NCBI GenBank assembly: GCA_016787645.1
Contig: JAEUUF010000013.1
Coordinates: 744,001-808,000, forward strand
Length of the DNA: 64,000 bases
Origin: Cyclobacteriaceae bacterium
Lineage (GTDB): Bacteria; Bacteroidota; Bacteroidia; Cytophagales; Cyclobacteriaceae
Direction of reading: 5' to 3'
Shown here: in pieces, positions 17,795-26,088 of the stretch
Numbering within the stretch: the stretch's first letter is position 1
Layout of the letters: each line of letters starts with the position of its first letter
The notes under the pieces: generated by a model
What the model saw: the letters and a program-made list of their open reading frames with translations, nothing else
Told to the model about the DNA's origin: nothing
Databases searched by the model: none
Program-made: the position numbers and the translations under genes

Positions 17795-18824
17795 TCTGAA
17801 CACCTGGTCACTGGAGTGGTTCTCCCTATCCACCTTACGTTCCTTCACGTGGACGAACAGTCTTTTCTTGTACTTGCTCGCTGCCGTGCCCCTGGTGTTC
17901 GCCGCGCGATGGGTCTGGCACTATTTCTTCAACCAGAAGCTGCCGGTTGCGTTTGCCCGCCAGGAGGTGCGTTCATCTCCACTGGCGATGGTTCGCCTGG
18001 TACCTGAACTCCTGCTGGCCTTGGTGACTATTCTCGTATTGCTGGGGCTTGCCCGGCCACAACGGAGCAATGAGAAAGTAGAGCAATGGACAGAAGGCAT
18101 TGACATCATGCTTGCCATTGATATCTCGCAGTCAATGCAGATTGAAGATTTCACTCCCAACCGTCTCGAGGCTGCCAAAAACGTTGCTCGGGATTTTATC
18201 AAGGGAAGAATACAGGATCGCATTGGGCTCGTTGTTTTTGCCGGAGATGCCTTCTCCATGGCCCCCCTGACCACCGACTATGCCTTGTTGAATTCTTACC
18301 TCGATGAGCTCACCTTCGATATGATTGAAACCCGGGGAACTGCGATCGGCAGTGCAGTCGCGGTGGTGACCAATCGCATGCGGGAATCGGAGTCCAAGTC
18401 GAAGGTTTGCATACTCCTGAGTGACGGCGACAACACCGCGGGAAATATTGACCCCCTGACGGCAGCAGAACTTTCTGCGGCCTACGGGATCAAAACCTAC
18501 ACCATCCTGGTAGGCAAAGAGGGACTGGTGCCATATGGAAAAGATTTCTTCGGAAGGCCCAACATGGTGGAGAATACTGTTGACGAAACCACGTTGCGGA
18601 AGATTGCAGAAATCGGGTCGGGAGAATTCTTTCGGGTAACGGATCAGCAGGCCCTGGGCCAGGTATTCCGCAAAATTGACCAGTTGGAGAAAGCCGAAAT
18701 CAAGGAGACCCGTTTTAAGGATACCAGCGATTTCTATTTTATTTATGTGCGCTGGGCCATTGTACTGTTCCTGCTGTGGTTGCTGTTAAAGTCAACCTTC
18801 CTCAGCAACGTGCTGCAGGACTAA
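17787..18824 (+). CDS. batA: BatA: membrane-anchored von Willebrand factor A protein
   Basis: The 345-residue protein has an N-terminal membrane region (residues 20-90, two hydrophobic segments), a VWA domain and a C-terminal transmembrane helix (YVRWAIVLFLLWLLLKS). The metal-ion adhesion site is seen as MLAIDISQSM (DxSxS), with T in TRGTAIG and D in LLSDGDNTAG. BatA is the first Bat protein of aerotolerance operons. Here it is the last gene of the cluster: batB, batC and batD do not follow, because a convergent lysE-type gene overlaps its stop by 4 bases. Confidence 0.88.
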   Translation: MDNLNTWSLEWFSLSTLRSFTWTNSLFLYLLAAVPLVFAARWVWHYFFNQKLPVAFARQEVRSSPLAMVRLVPELLLALVTILVLLGLARPQRSNEKVEQWTEGIDIMLAIDISQSMQIEDFTPNRLEAAKNVARDFIKGRIQDRIGLVVFAGDAFSMAPLTTDYALLNSYLDELTFDMIETRGTAIGSAVAVVTNRMRESESKSKVCILLSDGDNTAGNIDPLTAAELSAAYGIKTYTILVGKEGLVPYGKDFFGRPNMVENTVDETTLRKIAEIGSGEFFRVTDQQALGQVFRKIDQLEKAEIKETRFKDTSDFYFIYVRWAIVLFLLWLLLKSTFLSNVLQD

Positions 18825-19447
18825 CCCTGCATCGCCGCCAGGAGAAGGCGTCCTCCGAAAACAATGAGGGCGATGCCAACCACAACGTTCATGATCATGA
18901 GGAAGCGGTGGGTGATCAATTCGCGAATGCGGCCCGCTACATAAGCCTTTCCGATGTCCGTGGCGAGTGCTGTGCCGAGTACGCCTACAAAAAAGAGAAC
19001 GAAATGGCTGGAGCGGGTATACCCGAGATCAATAGTGGCGATTCCCGCAAGGCCTATCCAGAACAAGGGCACGAGTGGACTCATGGTATTGATGAGGAAT
19101 CCCTTTCCAAAGTACATGATTGGCCTGCGTTCCCGTACGACACCCGGATTGGTAATATCCTTTCGGCGGCTTTTGATCAATACATGGTATGCCCCAAAGG
19201 CGATCAGGATTACTCCGCCGGCCAGGCCCATGTAGAGTTTGACCCCGGGGCGAGTTACGAAAGTCGACAGACCATAATAACAAATCACCACATAGAGTAA
19301 ATCACTCAAGGACACTCCGAGGGCGACAAGGACGCCCACCCAGAATCCCTTTTCGATGCTCGCCTGAAGGATGGTGAAAAAAACCGGCCCGACCAGGAAG
19401 GCCAGGATAATGCCAAATTTTATGCCGCTAAAAACTATTTCAATCAC
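18821..19447 (-). CDS. LysE-family amino-acid/metabolite exporter
   Basis: This inner-membrane protein of 208 residues has six hydrophobic segments and the LysE start pattern GIILAFLVGPVFFTILQASIEKG. LysE/RhtB proteins export amino acids; the substrate here is unknown. The GTG at 19447 is chosen because it overlaps the stop of the upstream GH3-like gene as GTGA. The longer frame starts with another GTG at 19468 that would overlap that gene by 25 bases. The two are therefore likely coupled. The 3' end overlaps batA head-on. Confidence 0.82.
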   Translation of the reverse strand: MIEIVFSGIKFGIILAFLVGPVFFTILQASIEKGFWVGVLVALGVSLSDLLYVVICYYGLSTFVTRPGVKLYMGLAGGVILIAFGAYHVLIKSRRKDITNPGVVRERRPIMYFGKGFLINTMSPLVPLFWIGLAGIATIDLGYTRSSHFVLFFVGVLGTALATDIGKAYVAGRIRELITHRFLMIMNVVVGIALIVFGGRLLLAAMQG

Positions 19448-20976
19448 TTCCCAAGAAACGTTTTCCACTCTTCGAATTGCGCGTTCTTCATGACCCTCGG
19501 AAACTTGTGTTGGCCTCCTGATTTCCCTTTCGACTCGAGCCAGGCATAAAATGTTTTGGTCGGCAGCACTTCCACAACAATCTCCCGCAGCGCCGCACTC
19601 CGTTCCACCGCATAGTCGTCATTCAACTGCTTGAGTTGGGCATCGATCATCTGTTTCAATTGTCTCGCATCCACAGGCTGATCCGTTCCGATGTACCAAT
19701 GATGTGAAAACAAGGTGCCATGGGGAACGCCGGCAACGGTGAACTCCTTAATATCAATATTGAGCTCATTGGCCACGACCTCAACGGCCTTATTCATATT
19801 ATCCACAGAAAGATGCTCGCCGCACAAACTCAGGAAATGCTTTGTCCGTCCGGTGATCACAATTTCCGATTCATCCACGGAGGTGAACTTGATGACATCG
19901 CCGATGAGGTACCGCCAGGCACCAGCACACGTGGATAGCAGAAGCGCATATTCTTTTCCTTCCTGGACCTCGTCAATAAGCAGGGTGCGGGCATGGGCTG
20001 CGGGTTCACCGGAAGGAAGAAAGTTTTCATCATCAAACGGGATGAATTCATAGAATATGCCATTGTCGAGTACCAGTTTCATTGGCCCGTGGCGGGGAGA
20101 GGCCTGGTAGGCAATGAACCCCTCCGAAGCCAGGTAGGTCTCGATGTAATGAATGGGATGGCCCAGGAGTCTTTCGAATCCCTTCCGGTACGGATCGAAT
20201 GCAACGCCGCCATGCACGTAGACCTGCAGGTTGGGCCAAACCTCGTGGATGTTCTTCACTTTATGATACTCGATAATCTTCTCGAGGAGTATCTGAATCC
20301 ATGCCGGCACGCCGACAATGATACCAATGTTCCACCGCTTTGCTTTTTTGGTGATCTCATCGAGCTTGGCGCTCCACTTGCGGGTCTTGGCTATTTTTTT
20401 CCCCGGTTTGTAAAAATGCTGAAACCAAAAGGGCAGGCGAGCGGCCTGAATGCCACTGAGGTCGCCCTCATAGTAAGTACCCCGTTTGCTGAGGTTGGTG
20501 CTACCCCCAACCATCAGAATTCCTGTTTCGAAAAACTTGCTGGGCAAATCGTACTTGGCCAGCGAAAGTATCTGCCTTATGCTGGTCTTCTGGATGGCCT
20601 TCGTCATCTCCTTGGTGATTGGAAGGTATTTCGAGGCCGCCTCGGATGTGCCCGAGCTCAACGCGAAATACTTGATCCTTCCTGGCCAGCACACGTTTTT
20701 TACACCCTTGAGTGAAAGCTGCCACCAGTCCTTGTGCATCTTGTTGTAATCGTGAAGCGGAATCTGCTGGAAGTGGCGATAAAACTCCTTTGGACCTTTC
20801 CGGAATTGCCTCAGGATTCCGGTAAAATCATAGTATTTGCCAAACTCGGTGCCCGAGGCCATAACCAGCAGATCCTTCAGCACATTCTTCTGAAGTTCAA
20901 AAGGTGAGGAGTACTCTTGCTCGAGGTTCTCCCGAAGTTTTATGCTTCTTTTCAACAACGTACCGAGGATCGCCAT
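19444..20976 (-). CDS. GH3 auxin-responsive promoter family protein (acyl-acid amido synthetase fold)
   Basis: The 510-residue protein belongs to the GH3 branch of ANL adenylating enzymes, which in plants join amino acids to hormone acids. The ATP-binding stretch is FALSSGTSEAASKYLP, followed by HGGVAFDPYR and the later YLIGDVIKFTS and VITGRTKHFLSLCGEHLS motifs. Bacterial members are common in Bacteroidota and their substrates are unknown. Its coupling to a LysE exporter invites the guess that the conjugated amino-acid product is exported. A near-consensus -7 element TATCTTTA lies at 21021-21028 on the minus strand. Confidence 0.87.
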   Translation of the reverse strand: MAILGTLLKRSIKLRENLEQEYSSPFELQKNVLKDLLVMASGTEFGKYYDFTGILRQFRKGPKEFYRHFQQIPLHDYNKMHKDWWQLSLKGVKNVCWPGRIKYFALSSGTSEAASKYLPITKEMTKAIQKTSIRQILSLAKYDLPSKFFETGILMVGGSTNLSKRGTYYEGDLSGIQAARLPFWFQHFYKPGKKIAKTRKWSAKLDEITKKAKRWNIGIIVGVPAWIQILLEKIIEYHKVKNIHEVWPNLQVYVHGGVAFDPYRKGFERLLGHPIHYIETYLASEGFIAYQASPRHGPMKLVLDNGIFYEFIPFDDENFLPSGEPAAHARTLLIDEVQEGKEYALLLSTCAGAWRYLIGDVIKFTSVDESEIVITGRTKHFLSLCGEHLSVDNMNKAVEVVANELNIDIKEFTVAGVPHGTLFSHHWYIGTDQPVDARQLKQMIDAQLKQLNDDYAVERSAALREIVVEVLPTKTFYAWLESKGKSGGQHKFPRVMKNAQFEEWKTFLGK

Positions 20977-20983
20977 ATTTTTG
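20976..20983 (+). promoter_or_regulatory. Bacteroidota -7 promoter element for yggS
   Basis: TATTTTTG matches TAnnTTTG and overlaps the start codon of the divergent GH3-like gene. It predicts a leader of about 40 bases for the gene starting at 21031. Confidence 0.45.
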
Positions 20984-21030
20984 CGAGGGTATGACCGGGA
21001 GTGGGTGGTGACCCAAGGACTAAAGATAGA

Positions 21031-21711
21031 ATGGGAATCAAGAATAACATAGCGAAATTCTCCACACTCCTCGCCTCGCGAGGTGCCCGGTTAGTCGCCG
21101 TTTCCAAGACCCATTCGGTCGAACGAATTAAAGAAGCGTATGAGGCTGGTCAGCGGATCTTTGGAGAAAACAAAGTGCAGGAGATGACCGAAAAGCAGCC
21201 TCAGCTGCCCCCCGATATTGAATGGCACCTCATTGGCCACCTGCAACGAAACAAAGTCAAATATGTCGCCCCGTTTGTCGCGTTGATTCACGCCGTTGAC
21301 AGCTTACGACTCCTCGAGGAAATCAACAAGCAAGGCGAGAAATGCGGACGTATCATTCCATGCCTGCTCCAGGTGTATATTGCCTCGGAAGAAACAAAGT
21401 TTGGCATGGATGCCGATGAAGTCCGTGCCCTCATCGCGTCGGGTTTGGTGGAGAAATTGACGCACGTTCGCATCGATGGACTTATGGGCATGGCCTCACT
21501 CACGGATAATCAATCCAAGGTGCGCACCGAGTTTAAAAGCCTGAAGAGTCTTTTTGATGAATTGAATCAACGATCGCTTCCACCCAATGTGCAGATGAAG
21601 GAACTTTCGATGGGTATGAGTTCAGATTATGCCCTTGCACTTGAAGAGGGCAGTACCCTGGTACGAATCGGTACGGCTATCTTTGGTGAACGTCCACCCT
21701 TACCACGCTGA
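21031..21711 (+). CDS. yggS: PLP-binding protein of the YggS/PROSC family
   Basis: YggS-type proteins carry pyridoxal phosphate on a lysine and keep PLP and amino-acid pools balanced, without known catalysis. The PLP lysine is in LVAVSKTH. The family motifs FGENKVQE, WHLIGHLQRNK, GLMGMA and LSMGMSSDY all appear in order. The 226-residue length is typical. The ATG at 21031 is preferred over an upstream in-frame GTG because homology begins there. It ends 4 bases before a DUF423 gene. Confidence 0.93.
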   Translation: MGIKNNIAKFSTLLASRGARLVAVSKTHSVERIKEAYEAGQRIFGENKVQEMTEKQPQLPPDIEWHLIGHLQRNKVKYVAPFVALIHAVDSLRLLEEINKQGEKCGRIIPCLLQVYIASEETKFGMDADEVRALIASGLVEKLTHVRIDGLMGMASLTDNQSKVRTEFKSLKSLFDELNQRSLPPNVQMKELSMGMSSDYALALEEGSTLVRIGTAIFGERPPLPR

Positions 21712-21715
21712 AACC

Positions 21716-22102
21716 ATGAAAAGAGAAAGACTCATCCTGCTGACGGGCATGCTGCTCATGGCCTTCAGTGTCGCCATGGGCGCCTTTGGTGCGCACGCCT
21801 GGAAAGTAAAACTGGCTGAGACAGGGCGGACGGATACCTATGAGTTGGGTATTCGCTACCTGATGTTTCACGCCTTGGCCTTAATCCTGCTTGGGTTGTT
21901 GATAGAACGCTTCCCCAGGCTTTTTCTGGCAGTCGTGTTCCTGGTTCTTGGGATTCTGTTCTTCAGCGGAAGCCTCATGGTTTTGGCACTGGCCAATGAA
22001 GGTCGTTGGGGCGCGGTGGCCCCGGTTGGTGGAACTTTATTGATTCTGGGTTGGCTTACCGCCGCGTGGACAGTCTACCGCTCAGGGAAAGCTGATCACT
22101 AA
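21716..22102 (+). CDS. DUF423 small membrane protein
   Basis: The 128-residue product has four hydrophobic segments and the DUF423 opening: a first helix followed by GAFGAHAWK, then YELGIRYLMFHALALILLG. The function is unknown; homologues such as YgdD are widespread. The ATG at 21716 starts the first helix directly and follows yggS closely, so both are probably one transcript. Its 3' end overlaps the convergent DUF1573 gene by 4 bases. Confidence 0.88.
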   Translation: MKRERLILLTGMLLMAFSVAMGAFGAHAWKVKLAETGRTDTYELGIRYLMFHALALILLGLLIERFPRLFLAVVFLVLGILFFSGSLMVLALANEGRWGAVAPVGGTLLILGWLTAAWTVYRSGKADH

Positions 22103-22491
22103 GGTGTTTTTTTCTCGACGACGTTTGCTGAAAATAGTACCTGCGAGCCCTCCGGGTTGATCGCGTTGGAAACAACCGTTACCACCTTTTCCTGCCGGCC
22201 ATATTTGCCTGAAGAGTTAAAGCTTATGGTCAGTTCGCTTGACTGACCTGGAAGAATCGGGTCCCTGTCCCAGCCCTTCGGGGTTGTACAGCCGCAGGTT
22301 ACCTGCACATTGGTGATCACCAACGGGGCATTCCCTGAATTCCTGAACTTGAAGGTATGCTCCACTTTTTCCCCCTGAACGATATCCCCAAAATCGAAGG
22401 CTGATTTCTCCCAGGTGATCACCGGACCTGTGGCCTGCGCACCTGCCATTGCGCAGGGCAAGAATAGCAGCCAGAGGAGAAGCTTCTTCAT
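22099..22491 (-). CDS. DUF1573 secreted protein
   Basis: The 130-residue product has a signal peptide (LLLWLLFLPCAMAGAQA) and one immunoglobulin-like DUF1573 domain with FDFGDIVQGEKVEHTFKFRN and the conserved VTCGCTTPKG. These are periplasmic or surface proteins of unknown function, abundant in Bacteroidota. The start at 22491 is set by the signal peptide and by the promoter directly upstream; a start at 22509 would fall at the promoter itself. Confidence 0.88.
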   Translation of the reverse strand: MKKLLLWLLFLPCAMAGAQATGPVITWEKSAFDFGDIVQGEKVEHTFKFRNSGNAPLVITNVQVTCGCTTPKGWDRDPILPGQSSELTISFNSSGKYGRQEKVVTVVSNAINPEGSQVLFSANVVEKKTP

Positions 22492-22506
22492 AACCGTGAC
22501 TTTTAC

Positions 22507-22540
22507 CAAATTTAGGGATTCAGTTGACTAAGAAACAAAA
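22507..22540 (-). promoter_or_regulatory. Bacteroidota promoter for the DUF1573 gene
   Basis: On the minus strand, TTTTG (22540-22536) and TAAATTTG (22514-22507) are 21 bases apart, close to the TTTG/TAnnTTTG consensus. The start of transcription would be near 22500, nine bases before the chosen ATG. The promoter overlaps the start of the divergent Nudix gene. Confidence 0.6.
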
Positions 22541-23024
22541 TTACCGCTTGGATCAATCTGTTCATGAGAAGTACGGCGACAGACTACGCGTCAGGGTGTG
22601 CGGGCTGTGCTATTCGGAGCATGGACTGCTGATGGTCAATCATCGGGGTTTGCGAACCGGCCCATTTTGGGCTCCCCCCGGTGGCGGATTGGAATTCGGT
22701 AGTTCGGCAAAGGATAAACTGGTACAGGAGTTCAAGGAAGAAACCGGGCTGGACATCCAGGTTGGAGACCAGTTATTCGTGACTGAATACATTCACCCAC
22801 CCCTGCATGCCCTGGAAGTATTCTTTGAGGTGACGGTCCTGGGTGGTTCACTTCGTACAGGTCATGATCCAGAAATGGCGGGGGCAGAACAGCTCATTCA
22901 GGATGTGCGGTTTTTGCCATTTGACGAAATCGATGCCTTGCGGGCGGAGGAGAAGCATGGCGCCTTCGGGCTGGTGGGGCGGGCGGGCGAAATTGGGGGG
23001 CTAAACGGTTATTTCAGGATTTGA
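22524..23024 (+). CDS. Nudix hydrolase with altered Nudix box
   Basis: The 166-residue Nudix-fold protein has a box reading GGLEFGSSAKDKLVQEFKEE, then TGL. The metal-binding EFKEE glutamates are kept. The first conserved glutamate of the GX5E part is serine and the arginine of REUxEE is glutamine; these two normally form a salt bridge, so they changed together. The substrate is unknown, possibly a nucleoside diphosphate derivative. No in-frame ATG lies near the conserved start, so TTG at 22524 is assumed; this is the least certain point. Confidence 0.8.
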   Translation: MTKKQNYRLDQSVHEKYGDRLRVRVCGLCYSEHGLLMVNHRGLRTGPFWAPPGGGLEFGSSAKDKLVQEFKEETGLDIQVGDQLFVTEYIHPPLHALEVFFEVTVLGGSLRTGHDPEMAGAEQLIQDVRFLPFDEIDALRAEEKHGAFGLVGRAGEIGGLNGYFRI

Positions 23025-23117
23025 ACGAATTGGCCGAAAACCCTTCAAAAAACTGGAAATGGGGCATAAAAATCTCAAAAAACGAACTTATAATTGCAGG
23101 CTAAACCTGAACCACCA

Positions 23118-23927
23118 ATGAACCTGACTAAAATCCTGACCGTTGTATTCACGCTGATTAGCTTATACCTGGCTTACTTTCTCTACAACAGCGTGCAGTC
23201 GGTTATTGATACCCGCGAAATGATCTCCACTACTGAAAAGGCCGTAATCGAGCGCCTTAAGTTGATCCGGGAAGCCGAGATTGTATTCCAGGAGCGGAAT
23301 GGACGCTACACCGCGAACTGGGATTCACTTTCCAACTTTATTGAAAATGGTAAAGTGCCGATCCTCCAGCGTCGCGAAATTATTACGCAAAAAGCCTATG
23401 GCGGTGAGGAGGTCAAAATCGAGGTGGATACCCTGGGCTTCATTTCGGCAAAAGAGCGCATTTTCAAAAAGAATTATACCCTGGGAGCTTCTGACAACGG
23501 TGTATTTGTTGGTTTCAAGGTGAAGGTGGGCGATCAGATTATCAAAAACCAAAAAGCCTATACGATCCGGGTGGGCACAGAAGAAAAAGAGCCTCCTTTC
23601 CAGGAAAAAGGTACCATCGTGGGCCTTGCCGATATTAAGCCTGGTGATCCGGTGACCAAGGGCAAGATTCTTGTCAATTACAGCGACTACATCTTCAACC
23701 CGAATATTGACCTCAAGAAACTGAATGAGGTGCCGGGAAGTCCTGGTGTCCAGTTTGAAATCTTCGCCGGTAAGGTGGATAAGAACGGTCTCATGGTTGA
23801 TGTGGTTGAGGTTAAAGATCCCAAACCGATTAACCCGGCCCGCAAGGAAAGCAACGAGCAAAAAGCTCGCAAACCCCTGCGCTTCGGTTCTCGTTTGGAT
23901 GTGTCGACAGCCGGTAACTGGGAATAA
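23118..23927 (+). CDS. Conserved Bacteroidota membrane-anchored protein
   Basis: The 269-residue protein has one N-terminal transmembrane helix (ILTVVFTLISLYLAYFLYNSV), then a helix resembling the pseudopilin-like stretch ERLKLIREAEIVFQERNGRY. A beta-rich domain of about 200 residues follows and is presumably outside the cytoplasmic membrane. I cannot name a family with a known function. It precedes DUF3822 and coaD, an order repeated in related genomes. The ATG at 23118 is chosen over 23094 because it directly precedes the hydrophobic helix. Confidence 0.7.
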   Translation: MNLTKILTVVFTLISLYLAYFLYNSVQSVIDTREMISTTEKAVIERLKLIREAEIVFQERNGRYTANWDSLSNFIENGKVPILQRREIITQKAYGGEEVKIEVDTLGFISAKERIFKKNYTLGASDNGVFVGFKVKVGDQIIKNQKAYTIRVGTEEKEPPFQEKGTIVGLADIKPGDPVTKGKILVNYSDYIFNPNIDLKKLNEVPGSPGVQFEIFAGKVDKNGLMVDVVEVKDPKPINPARKESNEQKARKPLRFGSRLDVSTAGNWE

Positions 23928-23936
23928 CCAATTGCC

Positions 23937-24827
23937 TTGTCTGCCACTGCCATACGTCATAAGCTGATCAAAAGGATCAAAGACGAGAAGTTTGATGAAG
24001 AAAAACTTCAGCATTACACACTATTAGCGCAGGTTGGCGCAAAAGATGTTCAGACGGCCGTTGTCGATAGCGACGACGACCGTCTGATTTTTTTTGAGGA
24101 TTACGTATTGAGTGACGTCAATTCTCCCGAGGAACAAACGGCGGCAGTGATCACGCTATTTGAATCTCACGAAAACCTGATGGCAGGATTTTGGAAGGAA
24201 GTAAAGTTATCCATCAAGAACAACAAGTTCATCCAGGTTCCGGCTTCACTTTATCTTGACCATGCGGCTGCCGAATACCTATCCTTCAATGCGGCTTTTG
24301 ACCCTGCCAAGGAATCAACACTGACTTGCCGCAACCACCGGACAGATGCCGTTACCGTATTTGCGGCACAAAACAACTTTCTGACATTTGCGTCAAAGAC
24401 TTACGCCAGTTCCCGGGTCAACTTCTTCCATCAGTCTGCCGCGCTTATCGAAGGAGTGATGGCCTCGGAGGAAGTAAAGGGTGCTGAACCCTTATACGTT
24501 TACGTGGATCGGTTCAAACTTCATATACTCTGGTTGAAGAATGGGAAGTTGTGCTACTACAACCAGTTCCTGATCAAGCAGTTCGCTGATTACGCCAAGT
24601 CCATTATGCTGGTTATGAATGCCATGGGGTTGAATCAGGAAACCACGCCAGTGGTGCTCTGGGGGTATATTGGAAAGAATTCACCTCACTACCAGGAGTT
24701 CATCAAATACATCCGTAACGTCAGTTTTGGTGAGCGTCCGAAGCACCTCAAGTATGGTTACCTGTTTGACGAAGTCCAGGATCACCATTTCTTTGATTTA
24801 TTCTCCCTTCACCGCCTCACCGCATGA
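23937..24827 (+). CDS. DUF3822 family protein
   Basis: The 296-residue soluble protein matches the DUF3822 family, which is restricted to Bacteroidota and normally lies just upstream of coaD. The family is thought to have an actin/hexokinase-like fold resembling type IV pilus assembly ATPase PilM-like proteins; its role is unknown. The stretch PLYVYVDRFKLHILWLKNGKLCYYNQF resembles the second half of such folds. A TTG start at 23937 is used because no in-frame ATG is suitably placed. The stop overlaps coaD as ATGA. Confidence 0.8.
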   Translation: MSATAIRHKLIKRIKDEKFDEEKLQHYTLLAQVGAKDVQTAVVDSDDDRLIFFEDYVLSDVNSPEEQTAAVITLFESHENLMAGFWKEVKLSIKNNKFIQVPASLYLDHAAAEYLSFNAAFDPAKESTLTCRNHRTDAVTVFAAQNNFLTFASKTYASSRVNFFHQSAALIEGVMASEEVKGAEPLYVYVDRFKLHILWLKNGKLCYYNQFLIKQFADYAKSIMLVMNAMGLNQETTPVVLWGYIGKNSPHYQEFIKYIRNVSFGERPKHLKYGYLFDEVQDHHFFDLFSLHRLTA

Positions 24828-25282
24828 AACGAATCGCCCTCTTCCCCGGGTCGTTTGATCCCTTCACGAAAGGGCACCAGGACATCGTGCTCCGCGGCCT
24901 TCGCCTCTTTGACGAGATCATCATCGCCATCGGGTACAACAGCCAGAAAGACCAGCGCTACTTCAAGATCGATTTCATGATTGAGAAAATCCAGGAGACC
25001 TTTGCTCAGTATCCCCAAATCAAAGTAATTACTTACTCCCAACTCACCGCCGATTTGGCCAAGCAATATGACGCCAAGTACCTGCTTAGGGGATTGAGGA
25101 ACACTACAGATTTTGAATACGAGAACAGCATTGCCCAGGTGAACCGACACTTGAATAACGAACTGGAATCTGTATTTCTGATTACTTCTCCCCCACTTGC
25201 CGCCATCAGCTCTTCGATCATCCGCGAAGTCCACCGCTATGGCGGGGACGTTTCGGTGATGTTGCCCTATTCGCTGAAGTAG
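24824..25282 (+). CDS. coaD: Phosphopantetheine adenylyltransferase
   Basis: CoaD makes dephospho-CoA from 4'-phosphopantetheine and ATP, the next-to-last step of CoA synthesis. It has the nucleotidyltransferase motif GSFDPFTKGHQD (TxGH), the YLLRGLRNTTDFEYEN substrate loop and the ISSSIIREV motif. The 152 residues are typical. It is translationally coupled to DUF3822 and ends one base short of the convergent Nudix gene. Confidence 0.97.
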   Translation: MKRIALFPGSFDPFTKGHQDIVLRGLRLFDEIIIAIGYNSQKDQRYFKIDFMIEKIQETFAQYPQIKVITYSQLTADLAKQYDAKYLLRGLRNTTDFEYENSIAQVNRHLNNELESVFLITSPPLAAISSSIIREVHRYGGDVSVMLPYSLK

Positions 25283-25283
25283 T

Positions 25284-25970
25284 TCAGCGCAAGTCGGCCT
25301 TTTCAGTCATTTTATAATACTCTTGCAGCACGAAGCGTACCGATTTGTAGGAGTTTTCGAGGGCGTGGTACATTTCTTTCTGGGTCATCCACCGCAATTC
25401 CTCAATATCTTCCTCCAGGCTGGGTTTCATCTTTGAATCATCCACGAGATCCATGAGATACCAACGCGTCTTCTTGAGCATACTGCTGCGGTTCATGGTA
25501 TAGGTATGCCAGGTGGTGCATATCTTCTTACCCACCTTCACATCAATATTGCACTCCTCCTCCACCTCCCGCTCAGCTGTTTGCCGGTATTTCTCTCCGC
25601 TTTCCTTCTTTCCTTTCGGCAGGTCCCACTTCTTCATGCGATAGATCATGAGATAGCGATCTTTTTTCTTGATCAACCCGCCTGCCGCCTTGACAATCTT
25701 GTATTTCTCCCGGAGAAAATTTTTGACGGCCTCATAATCCATCACGGACACATCCAGTGAAAGGAGGTTGAGGGGCACTTTGCTGTTCACATGGTCGAGA
25801 ATATCATTCAGGTGAACCAGGCTGGCCTGCCGGACATAGACATGGTGCAGGAGTTTGGCCTTGGTGATTGGCTCACGGTTGGCATTGATCTCGGTATTGA
25901 AGCTGCCCTCTTCCGGTTTTTCCTCTGGGGCCCAAATCCGAATGGGGATGTCGTTAACGAATAGGTGCAT
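25284..25970 (-). CDS. Nudix hydrolase with N-terminal extension
   Basis: The 228-residue protein has about 90 N-terminal residues of unknown fold, then a Nudix domain with WDLPKGKKESGEK and REVEEECNI. The glutamates are intact, but the usual glycine near the end of the box is asparagine. Substrate preference is unknown. It sits between coaD and pyrE as in other Bacteroidota, which hints at CoA or nucleotide housekeeping. It is divergent from pyrE across 118 bases. Confidence 0.85.
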   Translation of the reverse strand: MHLFVNDIPIRIWAPEEKPEEGSFNTEINANREPITKAKLLHHVYVRQASLVHLNDILDHVNSKVPLNLLSLDVSVMDYEAVKNFLREKYKIVKAAGGLIKKKDRYLMIYRMKKWDLPKGKKESGEKYRQTAEREVEEECNIDVKVGKKICTTWHTYTMNRSSMLKKTRWYLMDLVDDSKMKPSLEEDIEELRWMTQKEMYHALENSYKSVRFVLQEYYKMTEKADLR

Positions 25971-26051
25971 GGATGCTTAGCACTGCAAAAACATGAATAT
26001 TTCTCAAACTGCCAACGTCAATTTAACGTCTTTTTCGAAAGGTCCCAATGC

Positions 26052-26080
26052 TTGGTCTGAAGGCAATTCTGGATAAATTG
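26052..26080 (+). promoter_or_regulatory. Possible promoter for pyrE
   Basis: TTG at 26052-26054 and TAAATTG at 26074-26080 are 19 bases apart. The second element lacks one T of the TAnnTTTG consensus, so this is a weaker match. It ends nine bases before the pyrE ATG. Confidence 0.4.
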
Positions 26081-26088
26081 CAGAAGCT

